DNA of 64,000 nucleotides, taken from contig JBAJFG010000132.1 of assembly GCA_037903475.1 (NCBI GenBank), positions 340,001-404,000 on the forward strand, given 5' to 3'. Source of the DNA: Ancylostoma caninum. Its lineage: Eukaryota; Nematoda; Chromadorea; Rhabditida; Ancylostomatidae. Made by a program: the position numbers and the translations under genes. Under the pieces are notes generated by a model. The model ran no database searches and was not told the DNA's origin. It saw only the letters and a program-made list of their open reading frames with translations. Numbering within the stretch: the stretch's first letter is position 1; each line of letters starts with the position of its first letter. Below are positions 33,023-43,858 of the stretch, piece after piece.

Positions 33023-33714
33023 GGACATGAAGACACACGAAGCGCAGCTTCGCCGCGCTTCGCGGATGACAGTGATTTTCTGCGAAACTGCATAGCTCCT
33101 AAACGATTTGGAGGTTAACTCTTATTATGTTCAATACATATAAAGAGCTCCTAAATGGTGCGTTTTATGAGTAGCAACATAGATCCTCACGTGGTCAAGT
33201 CGTTTTCATCTGGGATAGCGCTGAAAGTCGAAATTGTTATGGTTCGGGCACAGTTAGCTTTTAACAGGAATAAACGCGCAAACGTTCTATTCCTGTTTTA
33301 TAAGCACAATATTAAGCTCATGGAGTGCACCATTTGTTCCCCTGACCGTTAATTTCTGATTGCTGTCACTACTTAATGCTTTAGAAGGAGTGCGGTGAAA
33401 ATTTCGGTAAAACTCTGCTGTATTTGGATGATTCACATTTCTGATTGCGAAATCACACTCGCTTCATCATTGGTTCTTCTATTCTGCTTTAAAGATCAAA
33501 GATATTCCGTTTTCGTTGCAAATTGGACGTCCTAATTGAAGATTTCCATGTTGTACACATACATATACATGGGCGTGTCATTGGGCGTGTCAATTTTCGT
33601 AATTGAGCCCGTGGCGGCGGGCAAAAGAGGTGGGGCGAGGCGAGTGGATCAATGACAGCGTGACCTGTCATCCCTCGCGCGGCGATGGGGGGGTCTGCGC
33701 TTTATATAGAGTAA
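33023..33714. repeat. Flank of satellite array 2, duplicate of 20346-21010
   Basis: Near identity to the first copy extends to GCGCTTTATATAG. Beyond this point the two copies share only fragments such as AGGCAGTGTC, so the duplicated unit (array plus flank) ends here. Confidence 0.88.
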
Positions 33715-34918
33715 GATCACTCGCGCTGCATTAAAGGCAGTGTCCCAGCTCATGCGCCGCGTTCGAGACTCCCACGGCAGTCGAACGTATGTGATCCGCT
33801 GAGCACAAAGATGTACTTTAAGTTCCACGGTAATGTCGACAACCACATAAGTTTCGGATTTCATTGGCCGAGAATTTTGAAATTCTCGGCCAATGACAAA
33901 ACAGGATAAGACAACTATAGAACGCTACGATAAAACGACACTTGCACAAATAAAATGCAATAACGAGTGAACAAAAATATCACAGGGGCAAGTACGATTT
34001 TAAACAAGAGAAGGAAACGCAAATTTTACTTCAGAAGTTTGTTTACAATATTAGATAGAGGCTACTATAAAAAGCACGGAGATTACGGTTCTTGCGAAGA
34101 GCACGTAAATTTTGCTCCCTGGCAACGATTCCAGGGTCAATACTATTGAATTTCTTGGAAGGTGTTGTCCCAGTACCAAAAGTCGGGAAATTGCTAAGCA
34201 GCACAGCGAGAAGGAAAGTGTTAGTCCTCTTGAGGAACCATGGAGACCTCGACCTATTCTCATTGTACGTTGACGTGCCGTCATAAGAGTAACGGCTGCG
34301 ACAACTCGATCAACTTCAATTTTGTAGCTTCCATCTCGAATACCTTCACAGACGCTGTTCAGGATATTGTAAAAGGTGCGGCTGCCCAATTACTGGTTGT
34401 TTTTGGGCAGCCCACGATCAGACTGGAAGAGAAAGAAAAGGCTCGATAAAGCAAAGGTTTTGAAAGAGATTATTGTGTAGACAGACTCAACCTCAATTTT
34501 ACAGGCAAAAATATTTTCACTGCTAAGGTGTCGCGAAATTCGCAGAAACTAATTCAGTTATGTCATTGTTTCACAGCATCTCGAAGAAAAGTATGATGAG
34601 CATGTGAGCTCTGTTTCATTTTGTCTGTCCTGGTGTGGGATGAATTGACGCCAGGAAAGTCCATTCCACTGTTTTTCTTGATTAAATTTCCAAAAAAAGC
34701 ACCGGTTCCCATCAGGCAGACATATCGCAGGAAGTGCTCATCCTATGAATCGTAAAACACAGATCACACAGACAATGGTTTACTTTCTAAAAAGATTGGG
34801 CCTCAGATCGCGCCACAAAATCCATCATCGATTTCTGACCCTGACATTCTAAAATGAAGCGAGCTCATATGGTCTCCATACTCTCTGATTTCAACCTACT
34901 AGGTTAGCTCGTTTGCAG
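33715..34918. other. Intergenic; weak coding hints
   Basis: An inverted TTGGCCGAGAATTT palindrome lies at about 33865-33892. The minus-strand frame 34051-34389 (112 codons) has no recognisable domain. No confident gene. Confidence 0.4.
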
Positions 34919-35121
34919 CATTCAGAGTTCAAGGTGTTTATTAGAAGCCACAGAAGCGCGTGAACTTCTTCATAACAGTATTCGAAAGGAAATGGAGCAT
35001 GGAAGGCATCAACGTCCTGCGGCCAAGTGCAGTCTCATTCGAGATGCAACTGAGGTCCTGCAACAACGCCAAAGGGGAGGACTCCGAACATCACCCTGCG
35101 AGAACTCGCTTTATGGCAAAG
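34919..35121 (+). CDS. Candidate host exon, unknown product
   Basis: An open 203-bp segment between a good acceptor (GTTTGCAG before 34919) and donor (GTAAAT after 35121). In one phase it reads ..LLEATEARELLHNSIRKEME.., then RDATEVLQQRQRGGLRTSP, a charged helix-like composition with no stop, unlike the surrounding non-coding frames. I do not recognise the family and did not find neighbouring exons. It may be a real exon, an exon relic or chance. Confidence 0.3.
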
Positions 35122-35312
35122 GTAAATTAATTTTTCAGTATAATTAGAAAAGAACGAACCCTTTCTTACCACAAGGCATGAGTACTTCAAGAAGAAATGC
35201 TATGTCGTTATGTATGAATGAGGACCTGTTAAGTATGAAGGATGGACAATTGAGTTAATTGTCAAAATGATCAAAATGAGTCCTGCCGCGTAATAACCGC
35301 TAGTATACATAT

Positions 35313-35547
35313 GGTCTACTGGCTCAGGAAGTGCACCAGGGTGGCCTTTTTCTGCAATTACGACTTTTGCGCAGACTTCGTTTGAAAGGAGATCTTACTA
35401 AATGGCAGTTGGAAAACATCAAAATGGAAGGAATGACACCACGTACATATAAAAAAAGGGTAAAAATTAGATCATTTGGCCAAAATCGTGATGAGGTTTT
35501 AATTGCGGCCAAAGTCCACTCTGGTGCACTTCCTGAGCTAACAGACC
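35313..35547. mobile_element. MITE with about 45-bp imperfect TIRs
   Basis: Left end GGTCTACTGGCTCAGGAAGT and right end (reverse complement) GGTCTGTTAGCTCAGGAAGT are followed by GCACCAG.GTGG. Arms extend to GCAATTA. The open frame through the middle (35331-35552) is therefore not a gene. I could not settle the target duplication. Confidence 0.7.
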
Positions 35548-36398
35548 GTTAATAGTCCTTCTCGAAAAGATAGAACGATTCCACGGGGGCAGAATCGCGG
35601 CGAGAACTGAAAGAATGATGCAGTACGAGTGTGCTACATGCGAGGATCAGGTACATTCCAACGCGGTTCTTCGGCCGCGATGCTATGGAGTCGAAATCCG
35701 CCTACCTTTTCGGGAAGAACAAAATATATTGTGCCGTGTTTTAAATTAACAGTCGGAGACTGAGGCTCATGATGGGACCGATTCGACTCTTCCACTCGGA
35801 GCATGCTTTTACGGTGTAATTCGTCCAAGTGCCGCAGGCTGCCAATACGCCAAAGAACACGGGTCTGCCCATCTCTTCGAGAAGGATAAATAAATACTTC
35901 GTAGGGGTACTGGTGTTACCATCGATTAACTCGTCTGTTGTCCACAAAACTCCTAACTTGGTTTTGCAACACACTGGCAGATAAGCGACACCTTTACACT
36001 GAGTAGTGCTCCCTTGCCGATAGGCCAAAATATCAAAACCCTCAGATTGCTATGTTCAGTTGGGTAACTTCACATTACTGTTTCCATTTTTTATTCATTG
36101 CACTCATTGTCCATATTAGCTGCTGCTGCATATTTCGTCGTACTCTTTTTTTTTGATCTGGACATGGGAATCTATAGTACAATCACCACGTATGGTAAGA
36201 CTTCATCGTTCATAATTATCCTTTCAAATTTTTATTCACGTCAACACTCTTCAACTGGCGATGTACCATACTATCTTCGTTCACTGCTTGCAATTTCGGA
36301 GTTATTCTTAGCAAAGTTGCTGAAGACATATAGCGTATTCCTGCTATCGGACTCGAAGTGCTCGTTCCATTCTAACAGCTGCCTCCCTATCGGATGCG
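35548..36398. other. No gene recognised
   Basis: Short open frames only. A small C/T-rich block lies at about 36140-36160. Confidence 0.35.
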
Positions 36399-36836
36399 TT
36401 AGATGGGCCCCAGTCTTTCCTTGGTCGGAATATCGTCTGGAAACATGAATTGAGGATTAAATGACATTTTAACATTAGGCTCACTCAAAAAGACCTTAAA
36501 TGGCTCGTTAAATTTCATCCTTTCATAATTTTTGAAGGCGAGATTGATTGGCACCCAAGCAACTGCAGCAACTGAGAAAGCCACACGCCAAAATACCTGT
36601 TCCCACAAGTAGTTGTAGGTCACAGTGAACGTCGCTATGAAACATGCCTGGAATGATTTTATGATTAATTCTACAAACCAGTTCATTGTTGCTATATGTG
36701 GACTACAATGAAGGTATACCAACGCCTGGTGGACATATGGTTGAAGGAAATTGTGGAAATTCCAGACGACTAGTTCGGTTTTGTACCAGAGCGATCTACG
36801 ATTGACCCTGTTTTCCTCTCTCTCTGTACTTTCCAT
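36399..36836 (-). CDS. Unknown 145-codon open frame, possible membrane-protein exon
   Basis: The minus-strand frame begins MESTEREENRVNRRSLWY and has two hydrophobic stretches (about residues 55-75 and 82-97) and a polar C-terminus with FPDDIPTKERLGP. I recognise no family. Possible splice sites inside (CATTCCAG, AACAGGTATTT) mean it could be several small exons instead of one. Its start overlaps the left arm of a perfect fold-back (36810-36874), which weakens it as a gene. Confidence 0.25.
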   Translation of the reverse strand: MESTEREENRVNRRSLWYKTELVVWNFHNFLQPYVHQALVYLHCSPHIATMNWFVELIIKSFQACFIATFTVTYNYLWEQVFWRVAFSVAAVAWVPINLAFKNYERMKFNEPFKVFLSEPNVKMSFNPQFMFPDDIPTKERLGPI

Positions 36837-36874
36837 TATGTCAGATGATGGAAAGTACAGAGAGAGGGGAAAAC
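36810..36874. repeat. Short fold-back with 27-bp arms
   Basis: Arms 36810-36836 (ending GTACTTTCCAT) and 36848-36874 (starting ATGGAAAGTAC) pair with one mismatch around an 11-base loop. A transcript would form a long hairpin. Confidence 0.85.
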
Positions 36875-37375
36875 AAATTCACATCTCATTTAGCGACTTG
36901 AAAAAGCTTACGATAGATTGCCAAGAACAGTATTATGGGATTCAATGAGAGAGTGATTCGTGCCGGAACACATGATACGTATCGCGGTTCTCACGCTATT
37001 CGATAAATTCAGCGTCAGCTAAGAAAGTCAGCTTTCGGCCAGCTGAGGGGTAAAGAGCGCGCTGGAGGAACAGTCATCGCTTAAAAAGGTGCGGGCAGGT
37101 GGCCATCGTCGCCTAATTGGAGCAGGCTGTCCCTTCTGGACGCCTTCCACTTGGAAATCATTGCGCCTTCAATCTTTGAAGCGCCTCCTCTGACTTTTAG
37201 TTATTTAGAGCATTGAGATTATTCGCATTCTATTCTTTGCGCCTTATAATCTCTACCCCATAAAATCCTATTTTATATCTTTCTTCTAGTCACTTAGCTT
37301 TGATTTCACTTATCTTATTTTGCCTTATCTCGCAACAGATTTCCGTTCGTATTTGCGTTGTTTCGTCTCGTAGTG
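36875..37375. other. No gene recognised
   Basis: Spacer before the second mariner element. Nothing is visible beyond short frames. Confidence 0.35.
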
Positions 37376-37377
37376 TA

Positions 37378-38570
37378 TTAGGTTGTTGGAAAAGTTTTCC
37401 GTAATTTTTTTTATTAAGTTCCCCGCTATTTTTTCTTTTTTGTTCAAATTCATTTTCTTTATGAAAACAATCAACAATGAACAAATGTATGAACCTTCAT
37501 TATCACAACACATTGTCATTTACTAGGTAATTTGCGGATCCCGCTTGTATGGAAATCTGGGGATTTTGAGGCAAGGAACTCGGTTAGTCACCTTCTGAGT
37601 TGGTCCACACTGTCGAACCTTCTCTCTTGCATTTGGTTGGAGGGCGATAGGAACAGATGGTAGTCCGTTGGTGTCCGGCGAGTACGGTGGGTGGGCTAGA
37701 ACGGGCCGTCCCAAGCCTTGAAGCTTTTGCTGGGTCTCCCTCGCAACATGTGGCCGAGCGCTGTCGTGAAGAAAGTAAACCTTGTCCTACTTCCCACGTA
37801 GAGCCGAAGCCACGCGATCCAATTACCTGCTGTAGAGTTCGGCTGTGACAATGGAATTCGGTGGTAGGAGTTCCCAATGAATAATCCCCTTGCAATTCCA
37901 CCAAACGCTAAGCGTTGCCTTCTGAGGATGGAGTTCTTCCTTTGCCGTTGGAATCCCAGAATCTCCACGTCCGAGCCACTGGCGCTTCCACGTGTTGTTT
38001 ACGTAGACCACCCACTTCTCGTCACAGGTGACCAGGTCGCTGAGCCAGGCAAAGGCTCGTCGAAATGTCAAAAAGTTGATGCACGTAGCATCCCTCCGCA
38101 CTCCAAGCTGGTGCCCACTCAGGTCACGAAGTATCCATCCGCCAAACTTCCATATCTTTCCGAGGCGACGCAGATGGGCAGCTATAGTATCGTGATGGCA
38201 TTGGAGTTGGAGTCGGAAATTGGAATTGGAGCTCACGAGTGTCACGCCGCGGATCCTCTTCAACTAGCCCCAGAAAGCGCTCGTCATCCACCTCGGTCGG
38301 CCTATCAGACCTCCCTTTGTCACTCAAGTCAAAGTCGCCATTTTCGAATTTGCGGAACCAAACTTTTGCCGTATCGTAAGAGACAGTCGAGGGGCCCATT
38401 GCATTACATATGTTCTTTGTTGCATCACTTGCATTACTGTGTTTTCTGAACTCGTAAAGCAGAAGCAGTCAAACTTGCTTAGGTTTCTTCCGCTTTGGAT
38501 GACTTCTTCCGCTATAATCGCAACGAAATGCAAAGGCAAATTAGGTGTAAGTATAGTGCTTACCAACCTT
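37378..38570 (-). mobile_element. Second mariner element, coding but frameshifted
   Basis: The left end TTAGGTTGTTGGAAAAG follows TA at 37376-37377. The right end, reverse complement AAGGTTGGTAAG, is followed by TA at 38571-38572. The ends are diverged from each other. The transposase lies on the minus strand and occupies most of the element. The family differs from the element at 25.9 kb and resembles hookworm mariner transposases, an assignment made from memory of the motif pattern. Confidence 0.8.
37523..38440 (-). pseudogene. Mariner transposase (DD34D type), frameshifted
   Basis: Read from the 5' side: helix-turn-helix end VWFRKFENGDFDLSDKG and RSDRPTEVDDERFLGLVEED (about 38124-38399); a middle block with the first catalytic aspartate in TCDEKWVVYVNNTWKRQWL and then LHPQKATLSVWWNCKGIIHW (37823-38263); the second aspartate in VYFLHDSARPHVA (about 37745-37785); and the third in AHPPYSPDTNG (about 37523-37714). 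Each part lies in a different phase, so at least three frameshifts separate them. The transposase would act in the nucleus, cutting at TA-flanked element ends. It is inactive as it stands, but motif conservation indicates a fairly young copy. Confidence 0.88.
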
Positions 38571-38572
38571 TA

Positions 38573-38829
38573 TATGTGTACATGCTGGTTGAAATGATTC
38601 AAGTCAATCCCAAGATCATGACTTATAATGACGGGCTTAGTCTGTTTTGATGTCTGTCTGTATGTATGTGTGTCAGACCTTTGCGAAATTCTACAATTGG
38701 TCAGTGATCGTGATTGTGAGATCATATAAAAGCCTAGGAATGTGGTATGGTTGAGTGGGGTAGGGATGAGATCTAGGAGAAGGTCGGATGGTGTACAACG
38801 GGTCCGTCAATGGAGTCCATGGAGAAGGG
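38573..38829. other. Short spacer before GC-rich repeat
   Basis: Includes TGTCTGTCTGTATGTATG simple sequence at about 38650. No gene. Confidence 0.5.
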
Positions 38830-39228
38830 CTGCGCCGGCGCCCAAAGTGGGGGGAGACGGGTCCATCACTGTGATAAGGGTGCGCCGGCGTCAGATGTGG
38901 GGGAGACGGGTCCACCACTGTGATAAGGCTGCGCCGGCGCCCAGAGTGGGGGGAGATGGGTCCACCACTGTGATAACGGTGCGCCGGCGCCCAGAAGTGG
39001 AGGAGACGGGTCGACAGCTGTGATAAGGGTGCGTGCGCCGGCGCCCAGAAATGAGGGAGATGGGTCCACCACTGTGATAAGGGTGCGCCGGCGCCCAGAA
39101 GTGGGGGAGACGGGTCGACAGCTGTGATAAGGGTGCGTGCGCCGGCGCCCAGAAGTGAGGGAGATGGTTCCACCCCTGTGATAAGGGTGCGCCGGCGCCC
39201 AGAAGTGGGGGAGACGGGTCGACAGCGA
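38830..39228. repeat. GC-rich tandem repeat, about 49-54-bp units (about 8)
   Basis: Units read GGGGGAGACGGGTCCACCAC, TGTGATAAGGGTGC, GCCGGCGCCCAGAAGTG. Alternate units have CGACAGC in place of CCACCAC and an extra GTGC before GCCGG, a two-unit higher-order pattern in the right half. Frames open on both strands here are repeat artefacts. Confidence 0.88.
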
Positions 39229-39296
39229 TTTTCTCACTGTAGGGCCGTGGCGGACCTTTTCTCTATCTGCAGAACCGCATATTGGTGTTCTCCACA

Positions 39297-39640
39297 CTAT
39301 TGAGCAACGGCGGATCCTTCCTCATGGACCCGTATCCTGGCGTCCCCCACACCACTGGACCACGCGGATTCGCTCTCTGTCGACGGACCCGTATCCTGGC
39401 GTTCATCACACCACTTGGCTACGACGGGCCCGTTCTCTGTCGACGGACCCGTATTCTGACGTCCCCCACAACATTGGGTCACCGCGGGCCCTTTCTCCAT
39501 CAGTGGACCCGTATCCTGGCATACCCCACACCACTGGGCCACGGCGGGCCCTCTCTCCATCAGTAGACCTATATTCTAGCGTCTCCCACACCATTGGGGC
39601 ACGGCGGGCTCTTTCCCATCGGTGGGCCCCTATCCGTATA
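39297..39640 (+). repeat. 60-bp minisatellite array (about 6 units)
   Basis: Plus-oriented units (CCACACCACTGGGCCACGG, CGGGCCCTTTCTCCATC, GTGGACCCGTATCCTGG) of the same family as 42770-43860. It is followed by a module shared with the other array. Confidence 0.85.
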
Positions 39641-40172
39641 TTGTTGATTGGTTACACAATGTCATGCCTTGGTATATTGAGGCTTTCAATCTGTGTTAGT
39701 GCAAACGCTTTCTCGAAACGAACGGATGTCGTGACCAAGGAATCGCTGCGAGAGTTCAGCAGGGGATGCGGCAATAGCATCCACCAGCTGGGGCGAAGGT
39801 CCACCCTCTCCTTAGCTTCCTAGACGCTGCAGCTCTCATAAACCCGCCCATTTTTTCTTTGGAAAGATGGCCTACAGCGTCGCAACAGTGGAAGGGTGGT
39901 TTTCCTGCTGCGTAGATTGTGCAGCCTAGAAGCTTGTAAACATTCTCTCACCCCTATGCTACGAGACCGCCAGCGAAGGTGATGAAATCACTACCTCGTG
40001 CACGCGGGACAGCCAGCACTGACGTAATTGGCGAGTCCCGAAACGAAGGTGCCTGCGCCCCTAAAAATCGGCCAGTTCGCCCTACAGTCTGCGCCTCGAG
40101 ATTGCGGTGTCTATGAGTGCCGCCGCGTTTCTCTAGCCGCTCTAGCCCCCTTACGGCGCTTTGTTTGATAGA
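39641..40172 (+). repeat. Module linked to the 60-bp array, copy 1
   Basis: About 530 bp similar to 43859-44314, from TTGATTGG..ACACAATGTCATGCCT to CCCCCTTACGGCGCTTTGTT. Shared blocks include GGTTTTCCTGCTGCGTA and GCCAGCGAAGGTGATGAAA. Array plus module behave as one dispersed unit. Copy 1 carries an extra segment near 39680-39760. No coding function is evident. Confidence 0.8.
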
Positions 40173-40180
40173 TTGTGTTT

Positions 40181-40209
40181 TTGGTTTAATTATCCAAGTT
40201 GATGGTAAA
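40181..40209 (+). other. SL1-like leader with following GTAAAC
   Basis: Over 29 nt, 25 positions match the SL1 leader plus the start of its intron: GGTTTAATTATCCAAGTT, GATG, then GTAAAC. There is no match to the rest of an SL RNA and no Sm site. It sits at the junction between the shared module and the RT-coding segment. It may be the degenerate 5' tag of a retroposed trans-spliced RNA. Confidence 0.4.
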
Positions 40210-40214
40210 CGGTT

Positions 40215-40930
40215 CGCCTCATACAACTGCGGTGTGTTGTGGTGTTTAACGGTGAAATCCGAGTGGCAAGTGTCTGTATCGCGAGCAAAACTTATTTTAA
40301 CACGACTGGTGCAGGACATGTATGATGGTTCAGTAGCCTTTGTTCGCACGTCACTTGCAGACACATCCAGCTTCAGAGCAGACACGGGATTGCATCAAGG
40401 ATCGGCATTAAGCGCTCCTTTCTATTCATACTTGTTGTCGATGCAGTGAAACAACAACTGTTGGAGGGGCCACCTCTCGCTCCTGTACGTTGACGAGAGC
40501 ACATTGTTTGTTGACACAAAAAGACAGCCGCAGCGTGAAGTTCAGACGTGGCAAGTCAGTTTAGCAAAGACCGGTCCAAAGCTGAAGGTGAACAAAGACG
40601 GAGTTCATGAAGTTCATACCGTAGGAGGCGTGGAACCTATTATCGACGTGAACGGCGATGCGATTCGACAGGTGGATAAGTTCCGATATCTAGGAGGTAC
40701 CCTGACCGGAGAGGAATTTTTCGATATCGCAGTACGAGAAAGAATAGCGTTTGCGTGGGACAAATGGAGGGAAGCCACAGGTATCCTCTGCGACAAAAGA
40801 TGCTCAGGTGTGCTCAAAATCAAGGTTTATCGCGCGGTAGTGAGACCAGCTCTTATGTATGGAAGTGAGTGTTGGCCACGTACTAAAGCTCTAGAAAGAA
40901 AACTGAATGTGACAGGAAAACCCAGCCGCT
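40215..40930 (+). pseudogene. RTE-clade reverse transcriptase fragment
   Basis: Two plus-strand frames cover the second half of an RTE-like RT. The first reads TGLHQGSALSAPFY (palm block). The catalytic position reads LLYVDEST, where the usual motif is YADD. Then come DKFRYLGGTLTGE, WDKWREATGILCDKRCSG and YRAVVRPALMYGSECWPRTK, the typical C-terminal RTE block. The fragment lacks the endonuclease and the RT N-terminus, has a stop near 40447, and is cut off after KALERKLNV, beyond which the sequence is unrelated. It is a dead copy. Confidence 0.8.
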
Positions 40931-40935
40931 CTGCC

Positions 40936-42735
40936 TCCAGATTTCCCGTCGGCCTCATCGGACCGTCCTTTCGAATAGACGGTATGCCCAACCATTTTCC
41001 ATGCATTCCTACACAAATAAGGACATAAAGCGGATTCAAGAAGACATGGTCCTCAGTGAGGCAAAGATGATTTACAAGTGTGACGGTTGTGAAGCATTGC
41101 CTTTTTCGCAATCGAAACTGCTGAAACGCAAAGGGAATGCTCACCAGGAAGAGCCGACGATGCAATGCTCACTTTGTGAAGACAAAGTGGTGGTGAGAAC
41201 AAGGATTCATTCAAATATAGACCGCAGCAATTGACTGCGACCCAATACATTGGTTAAATTAATCATTCCTTAGAACCTAGTCAACCTGAGAGCCGTGTCG
41301 ATAACACGTACGCGATCTTACCGGCTACTTCATTTGAAGTAATATTATTATAAGTTTGTTCAATTAAAGTCACAGTTTTTACCAGATATTATGCCTTACA
41401 CTACAATCATCGAGGAGTGAAAAACTACTCAAGCACTTATACCGAGTAGGCCGACAGCAAAACTAAGGCACCGGATATGCACCGGTCATTGGTTTAAATG
41501 ACGTGGGTATACCGGTCAGGCCGACAACACAATTTTGATACCGAGCAGGCCCCGGTTATACATAGTGCGTGGTGATAACTGAATGAAAATCGCTAGAGAG
41601 AAGTGAGAACTCTGGGTTCATTTTATCCTATTCGTGTCTGGGAATCAGCTTCATCAGCACTTCTTAGTATCTTAGCATCAGTAACGTAAGTTTTCCACGG
41701 TCACCTTTTAAATGGAAACTACATCTATGCGGATCTCTTAGATGTGCAAGGGCGCTCAGTACAGCAACGAACCGGTCCGGTAGCGATTTTCTCGTTAGAG
41801 GGCGCCCGGCGCAGCAGCTGACCCGTTATCTATCCATGATTTTCCAATTTTTGATGAAATGTAATGTTGAGCAAAGATTTGGAAGGGTTCGTACTGCAGA
41901 ACGTGGAGTACGAAACTGATGGACACCGCCCGCCGCGTGATCTAGAACTTATTTTTTTATTAAACGATCGTTTTTTAATTTTTTATGGTTTTTGTCCTTG
42001 TTTTGCCTTCATTGTTTTTCTTCGCGTATTTGAAATGATCTGGACATTTTTGTTGTAATATCTTAGATGAGTGTAGCAATAATAAATGTCACTGCTTTAA
42101 AAACCAATCTATGTTTGCTCAAAACTGTATTGTAATGCATGGAGGAGCATCCACGCAGTGCACTGAACGGTGTACCGGGCAGGCCGGCCACAAATATCGG
42201 GCAAGCCTCAGGCATACACCGACCAGGCAGCATTCATTCATTCGGAGTGCCTGAGTAAAATGAAGGACGGAACTGGAGCTTACAATCCACAAGCACATAC
42301 AAAACAGGTATGACTCGGTATTTCCGGTGTAGCAGGGCACTTCCCACTCTGAAGTACGTCGAAATACATAGGCCCAGTTCCAAAAGGCATTACGATAGTG
42401 CAAGTCTTTCGTGAAGGTGAGACTTAGCTTGTTCATGTCACCTGCATTGCAAAAGTTAACAGATTACAGGTTATCGAAAAGAGAAACGGAGTTGAAGTGA
42501 AGTTTTGAAGCGGGTCATTGTGGTCACTAGCGCCCTTTCGGGACGCTAGAAAGTGGGGTGGGGCAGCCACTTGAGGCATGTGCAAAAGCATCACACGTAC
42601 AAAATGCTTAGAAAATTAGCAAATAAGCAAAATTAATCATTAACTGAGCTCAAATTCAAAAACCTTCTTATAAGTTACGTATAAGAGAAGCAGAACAAAT
42701 CTTCCAATGGGCCCAAACATGAAGTCCTTCTCATG
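40936..42735. other. Intergenic; two diverged repeats, no firm gene
   Basis: Positions about 41450-41560 and 42165-42235 share CACCGG, CAGGCCG.CA-type blocks and are probably an old duplication. Positions 42535-42580 are the inverse of about 24945-24990. The frame 41001-41234 has two C-x2-C pairs (YKCDGCEALPF and QCSLCEDK) but no proper finger spacing. Confidence 0.45.
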
Positions 42736-42769
42736 AGTTGAGTATGCGAATGAGAAGTTCGTTCCCCAT

Positions 42770-43858
42770 CGTATGGCGTATTCGTGCGTATTCCTCACTA
42801 TCGGGCCAACGCAGACGCGTTCTCCATCGGCGGAACTGTATCCTGCCGTACCCCACATTATTGGACAAAGCGAAATTGTATCCGAGTGTTTTCCACACTA
42901 CTGGGCCGCAGCGGACTTTCCTCCATCGGTGGACCCGTATTCTGGCGCCATCTTCACACATTAGGCCTGAACCGTATCCTGGTATTCTCCACTTTACTAC
43001 TCCACGAGTCACAGCGGACCAATCCTATGTTGGGGACCCGTATCCTGGTGTTATCCATACTACTGGGCCACGACGGGCCCTTCCTCCATCAGAGCGCCCG
43101 CATTCTGGAGCCTTCCTCACAGTTAGGGCAAGCCGGATCCGTTCTCCAGGGGCGGATTCGCATCCTGTCATTCTCAACACTAAAGTGAACCCGTATCTTG
43201 GCGTCCCCCACACCACTGGGCCACGGTCGGCCCTTTCTCCATCGGTGGACCCGTATCCTGGTGTTCCCCGCACCATTGGGCCCTCGCGGGCCTTCTCTCC
43301 ATAGCTGGACATACGTCATGGCGTTCCCCACAGCACTGGGCCACGGCGGACCCTTTCTCATCGCTGGACCCGTGTCATTGAGTTCCCCACGGCACTGGGC
43401 CACGATGGGCCCTTTCTTCATTGATGGACCCGTGTCATGGCGTTCCCCACAGTACTGGGCCACGGCGGGCCCTTTCTCCATCGGTGGACCCGTGTCTCGG
43501 CGTTCCCTACAGCACTGGGCCACGGCGGCCCTTTCTCCATCGGTGGACCCGTGTCTCGGCGTTCCCCGCACCACTGGGCCACGGCGGGCCCTTTCTCCAT
43601 CGGTGGACCCGTTTCTTGGCGTTCCCCACAGCACTGGGCCACGGCGGGCCCTTTCTCCGTCGGTGGACCCATGTCATGGAGTTCCTCGCACCACTGGGCC
43701 AGGCGGGCCTTTTCTCCATCGGTGGACCCGTATCTTGGCGTCCCCCGCTCCATTGGGCCCTAGCGGGCCTTTTCTCCATAGCTGGACCCACCTCATGGCG
43801 TTCCCCACAGCACTGGCCACGGCGGGCCCTTTCTCCATCGGTGGACCCGTATCCGTAT
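42770..43858 (+). repeat. 60-bp minisatellite, main array (about 18 units)
   Basis: Units of 60 bp (CACTGGGCCACGGCGGGCCC, TTTCTCCATCGGTGGACC, CGTGTCTCGGCGTTCCCC) are most regular at 43198-43858 and degenerate leftward. Five or more overlapping open frames on both strands (GVPHSTGPRRALSPSVDPC and the like) follow from the period and have no other coding support. Confidence 0.92.

Noticed and set aside
40181..40280. SL1 RNA gene
   Set aside because: After the leader and GTAAAC there is no similarity to SL RNA and no Sm-binding site.
41001..41234. Possible zinc-finger exon (two C-x2-C pairs)
   Set aside because: Histidine spacing does not fit C2H2 or other common fingers, and no splice context was found.
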